NCBI RefSeq assembly: GCF_001418005.1
Contig: NZ_LIOL01000003.1
Span: forward strand, 310,001-374,000
Origin: Chelatococcus sambhunathii
GTDB lineage: Bacteria; Pseudomonadota; Alphaproteobacteria; Rhizobiales; Beijerinckiaceae
DNA length: 64,000 nt
Reading direction: 5' to 3'
Of the stretch, positions 61,739 to 64,000 are shown piece by piece. Numbering within the stretch: the first letter of the stretch is position 1; each line of letters begins with the position of its first letter. The notes below the pieces were generated by a model. That model was not told where the DNA came from. It searched no databases and worked only from the letters and a program-made list of their open reading frames with translations. The position numbers and the translations under genes were made by a program.

Positions 61739-61750
61739 GCGGCTTTTGCT

Positions 61751-62602
61751 TCAGTGGCCGACGCGCGACAGCACGTCCGCCTTGAGGAAACGTTCCACCA
61801 CCAGCATGAAGGCGATGGAGGGCACGAGCAGCAGCAGCGCCGTGATCGAGGCGATCTGGTAGTTGCCGCCGGCGCCTGCCGTATAGAGCAGAAGCGGCAA
61901 CAGGTTGACATCCGGCGCGCCGACGAAGAACGAGCCGGTGAATTCGTCGAGGGATTCGAGGAAGACGAAGATGGCGCTCGCCATCAGCCCCGGGGCGGCG
62001 AGCGGCAGGGTGACGTCGCGGAAGGCGCGCAGCGCGCTCGCGCCGATGGAGCGGGCGGCCTCCTCCAGCTCCCGGTCGACCGCCGAGAAGGCGGCGGTGG
62101 CGATCCACACCGCATAGACGAGCCCGTGCGTGACGTGGACGAGGACGACGCCGGGAATGGTGCCGTTGAGACCGAGTCCGTAGAACAGCCGCGCGATGTT
62201 GACGTAGACGGGCAGGTTCGGGAACGCCTGCGGGATGAGGAAGGCGATCAGGATGAGGCTGCGCAGCGGCAGCTTGAGCCGCGCCAGCGCATAGCCCGCC
62301 GGCACGGCGAGCGCGAGCGCCGCGATCACCGTCAGGGTTGCGACGAAGACGCTGTTCGCCAGGGATTCCATGGCATTGCCGCGCGGCGAGAAGACACGCT
62401 GCCAGTAGCTGAAGCCGTATTCCAGCGGCAGCGCGTGCGGGAAGTACCAGCGCTCCGCCACCGTCCACAAGACGAGATTGGTGAGCGGCCCGAAGATGAT
62501 GAAGGCGAGAAGGCCGAGGACCAGCCCGCGCGGCAGCCACCAGAGGTCGATCCGCGGCAGCCGGCGGCCGGTGGCCGGTGTCGTCGTCGCGAGGCTCGTC
62601 AT
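61751..62602 (-). CDS. ABC transporter permease (second subunit)
   Basis: 283-residue inner-membrane permease with about six helices and the EAA loop EEAARSIGASALRAFRDVTLPLAAPG, which couples to the ATPase. Its pattern is that of the second permease of carbohydrate or polyamine importers (PotC/MalG type). The start at 62602 overlaps the first permease by 4 bp. No ATPase gene lies in the visible part of the operon, so it may be encoded upstream beyond the window or elsewhere. Confidence 0.9.
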   Translation of the reverse strand: MTSLATTTPATGRRLPRIDLWWLPRGLVLGLLAFIIFGPLTNLVLWTVAERWYFPHALPLEYGFSYWQRVFSPRGNAMESLANSVFVATLTVIAALALAVPAGYALARLKLPLRSLILIAFLIPQAFPNLPVYVNIARLFYGLGLNGTIPGVVLVHVTHGLVYAVWIATAAFSAVDRELEEAARSIGASALRAFRDVTLPLAAPGLMASAIFVFLESLDEFTGSFFVGAPDVNLLPLLLYTAGAGGNYQIASITALLLLVPSIAFMLVVERFLKADVLSRVGH

Positions 62603-63420
62603 GCCCGGCTCCTCACGTTGTGCCTGAGGTAGATCCAGGCAATGCTCGCCGTGATGAGCAGCGAGATGAGGCCGAGCGCATTGGCGACGCCGTAGTCGCG
62701 ATAGGCGTTGAGGCGGAAGGCGATGTCGGCGGTGATCATGGTCGGCGACTGGGCGTTGATCATGAGCGGCACCGACAATACCGACATCATGGTGACGAAG
62801 GACAGGACGAGCCCGACGATGAGCGTCGTCGCCACCTGCGGCACGACGATCTCGATGAGGATGCGCAGGCGCGAAGCACCGAGGTTGCGCGCCGCCTCGA
62901 TGGTGCCGCGGTCGAGCGAGGCCATGGCGCCGGAGACGAGCAGGGCCACGAAGGGCGCCTGCTTCCAGACGAAGGCGATGACGATGCCGCGCCAGTCGAG
63001 GAAGCTCGTCGTCTCGAGCGGCGTCAGGATACCGAGGGAGACGAGCGTGTTGTTCATCATGCCGTTCTTGGCGAGGAAGGTTCGCAGCACCTGGCCGACG
63101 ACGATGAAGGGGATGAACAGCGGCCAGCGGTAGAGCCAGCGCAGGACGGCGACGGCGTGCGGGTTCTCGCCGAGCGTGAGATAGCCGCCGATGGCGATGG
63201 CGACGAGGCCGATGATCGCCGTCGACAGGCTGACGATGACGACCGTGAACAGGATGTCCTGGCTGTAGAGGGCGAAGGCCTTGTCGAAATTGCCGAGCCC
63301 GTAGCGGCCCTCGACCTCGAAGGCGCCGACGACCGAGGCGCCGAGCGGCACGATGAAGAGCAGCGTGATCGTGGCCAGCGCCGGCAGGACGAGGATGAGG
63401 CCGAGGAGGCGTTTCGACAT
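62599..63420 (-). CDS. ABC transporter permease (first subunit)
   Basis: 273-residue inner-membrane permease with six helices, starting MSKRLLGLILVLPALATITLLFIVPL and carrying the EAA loop EAARNLGASRLRILIEIVVPQVA. It pairs with the permease encoded immediately downstream. It is separated from the binding-protein gene by a 184-bp spacer with strong hairpins, so binding-protein mRNA is probably favoured. Substrate type (polyamine or sugar-like) is inferred from family pattern only. Confidence 0.9.
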   Translation of the reverse strand: MSKRLLGLILVLPALATITLLFIVPLGASVVGAFEVEGRYGLGNFDKAFALYSQDILFTVVIVSLSTAIIGLVAIAIGGYLTLGENPHAVAVLRWLYRWPLFIPFIVVGQVLRTFLAKNGMMNNTLVSLGILTPLETTSFLDWRGIVIAFVWKQAPFVALLVSGAMASLDRGTIEAARNLGASRLRILIEIVVPQVATTLIVGLVLSFVTMMSVLSVPLMINAQSPTMITADIAFRLNAYRDYGVANALGLISLLITASIAWIYLRHNVRSRA

Positions 63421-63465
63421 GGGGTGATCCGGTTATGCCGGGAACATTGTAGTGGAACGGTGCCG

Positions 63466-63490
63466 CCCCTCCCCCCTTATGGGGGAGGGG
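63466..63490 (-). repeat. GC-rich intercistronic hairpin before the first permease gene
   Basis: CCCCTCCCCC (63466-63475) and GGGGGAGGGG (63481-63490) form a 10-bp stem. A second perfect 7-bp stem (GCAGGAG/CTCCTGC, 63499-63518) and an imperfect one with GGGGAGAGGGG near 63539-63562 lie next to it. They separate the binding-protein stop from the permease start, as the hairpin at 8045-8070 does in the other ABC operon. The GGGGAGAGGGG core also occurs in the nosZ-nosD inverted repeat. Confidence 0.55.
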
Positions 63491-63604
63491 GGCAGCAGGC
63501 AGGAGGTCGTGCTCCTGCGTCGCGACGCCCACCCCCGGCCCTTCCCCCACAAGGGGAGAGGGGCGAATGGCGCCCGGCTGTTCCGCCGGGCGCCAATGGC
63601 CCGC

Positions 63605-64000
63605 TCAGTTCGAGACCTGCCGCTCGTAGGCCTCGAGGATCGCGTTGTTGTAGGGCGCGATCGGGAAAGGCTTGCCGTTCTTGGCGAGGTCCTCCGGAGT
63701 GATGTCCTTGAACAGCTTGTTCCAGGTCGCGTCGTCGAGCTCGGCCTGGACGTGCTGGGCGTCGATGCCGGGATACCAGTTGAAGCGCTTGACGATGCCC
63801 TCGGCCTGTACCTTCGGGCTCGTCGCCATGGCGACGAACTTCTCGGCAAGCTCCCGGTTCGGACTCTTCGCCGGCACCACGTAATGCATCGGCTGGCCGG
63901 GCATGCCGGGCTCGGGCAGGATGAGCTTGAGGTCCGGCGGCAGGCGCCCGTCCGCCTGCCAGGAATAGAACATGTCGACCCACACCGGGCCCATGGCGAT
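63605..64000 (-). CDS. ABC transporter extracellular binding protein, C-terminal part (truncated by window edge)
   Basis: The last 131 codons of a solute-binding protein; the gene runs past base 64000. Visible segments are MGPVWVDMFYSWQADGRLPPDLKLILPEPGMPGQPMHYVVPAKSPNRELAEKFVAMATSP and a C-terminal lobe ending YNNAILEAYERQVSN, typical of the extracellular binding proteins of iron, polyamine and thiamine-type importers. The first ATG in the visible frame is internal. It is the first component of the transporter whose permeases follow across the hairpin region. Confidence 0.85.
   Translation of the reverse strand: MAMGPVWVDMFYSWQADGRLPPDLKLILPEPGMPGQPMHYVVPAKSPNRELAEKFVAMATSPKVQAEGIVKRFNWYPGIDAQHVQAELDDATWNKLFKDITPEDLAKNGKPFPIAPYNNAILEAYERQVSN

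Overview
The window is a GC-rich (roughly two-thirds G+C) bacterial chromosome segment. Protein types and gene style point to an alphaproteobacterium, most likely Hyphomicrobiales: a clade I denitrification nos operon, an ExoF-like export protein, a DUF3369 hybrid kinase and a DUF6894 protein. The species cannot be read from this sequence. No rRNA, tRNA, CRISPR array or intact insertion sequence was seen.

Layout. (1) 1-12407, plus strand: the tail of a HAD hydrolase and a YcaQ-type DNA glycosylase, then a phosphorylated-compound uptake island. The island holds a PgtC/PgtB/PgtA-like three-component regulator (binding protein, kinase, sigma-54 activator) and an AfuABC-like ABC transporter. A well-placed sigma-54 promoter with two tandem activator sites lies between them. 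Two phosphatases follow. (2) 12408-14367: an orphan fhuC beside a stretch of gene debris (MmgE/PrpD tail, frameshifted GntR/FCD remnant, AT-rich scar). (3) 14368-22170, minus strand: a nucleotide cyclase with a CxxCH sensor domain, then DppA with two histidine kinases and a response regulator but no permease genes. (4) 22523-31700, minus strand: a complete nosRZDFYLX operon for nitrous oxide reduction, with a perfect FNR/NnrR-type box upstream of nosR. (5) 31923-40849: a fosmidomycin-resistance-type efflux pump divergent from an AraC regulator, with paired operator-like repeats between them. A YadGH-like ABC exporter and a DUF3100 transporter/dehydrogenase/LysR operon follow.

(6) 40865-59399: an exopolysaccharide cluster. 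It has an ExoF-like export protein, a LuxR regulator, a flippase, two unusual P-loop proteins, a chain-length/BY-kinase protein with a degenerate kinase site, a polymerase and a glycosyltransferase. It also has an XrtA-type deacetylase, a FemAB protein, a beta-propeller protein, and an amino-sugar set (nucleotidyltransferase, DegT aminotransferase, initiating sugar transferase, LegB-like dehydratase). (7) 59470-64000: a small DUF6894 protein, an Hsp20 chaperone, and a LacI regulator with a sugar/polyamine-type ABC transporter that runs off the right edge.

The most interesting systems are the sigma-54-controlled phospho-metabolite island with paired sensory and transport binding proteins, the DppA/two-kinase sensory island without a transporter, and the polysaccharide cluster whose BY-kinase has lost its Walker B aspartate and tyrosine tail.
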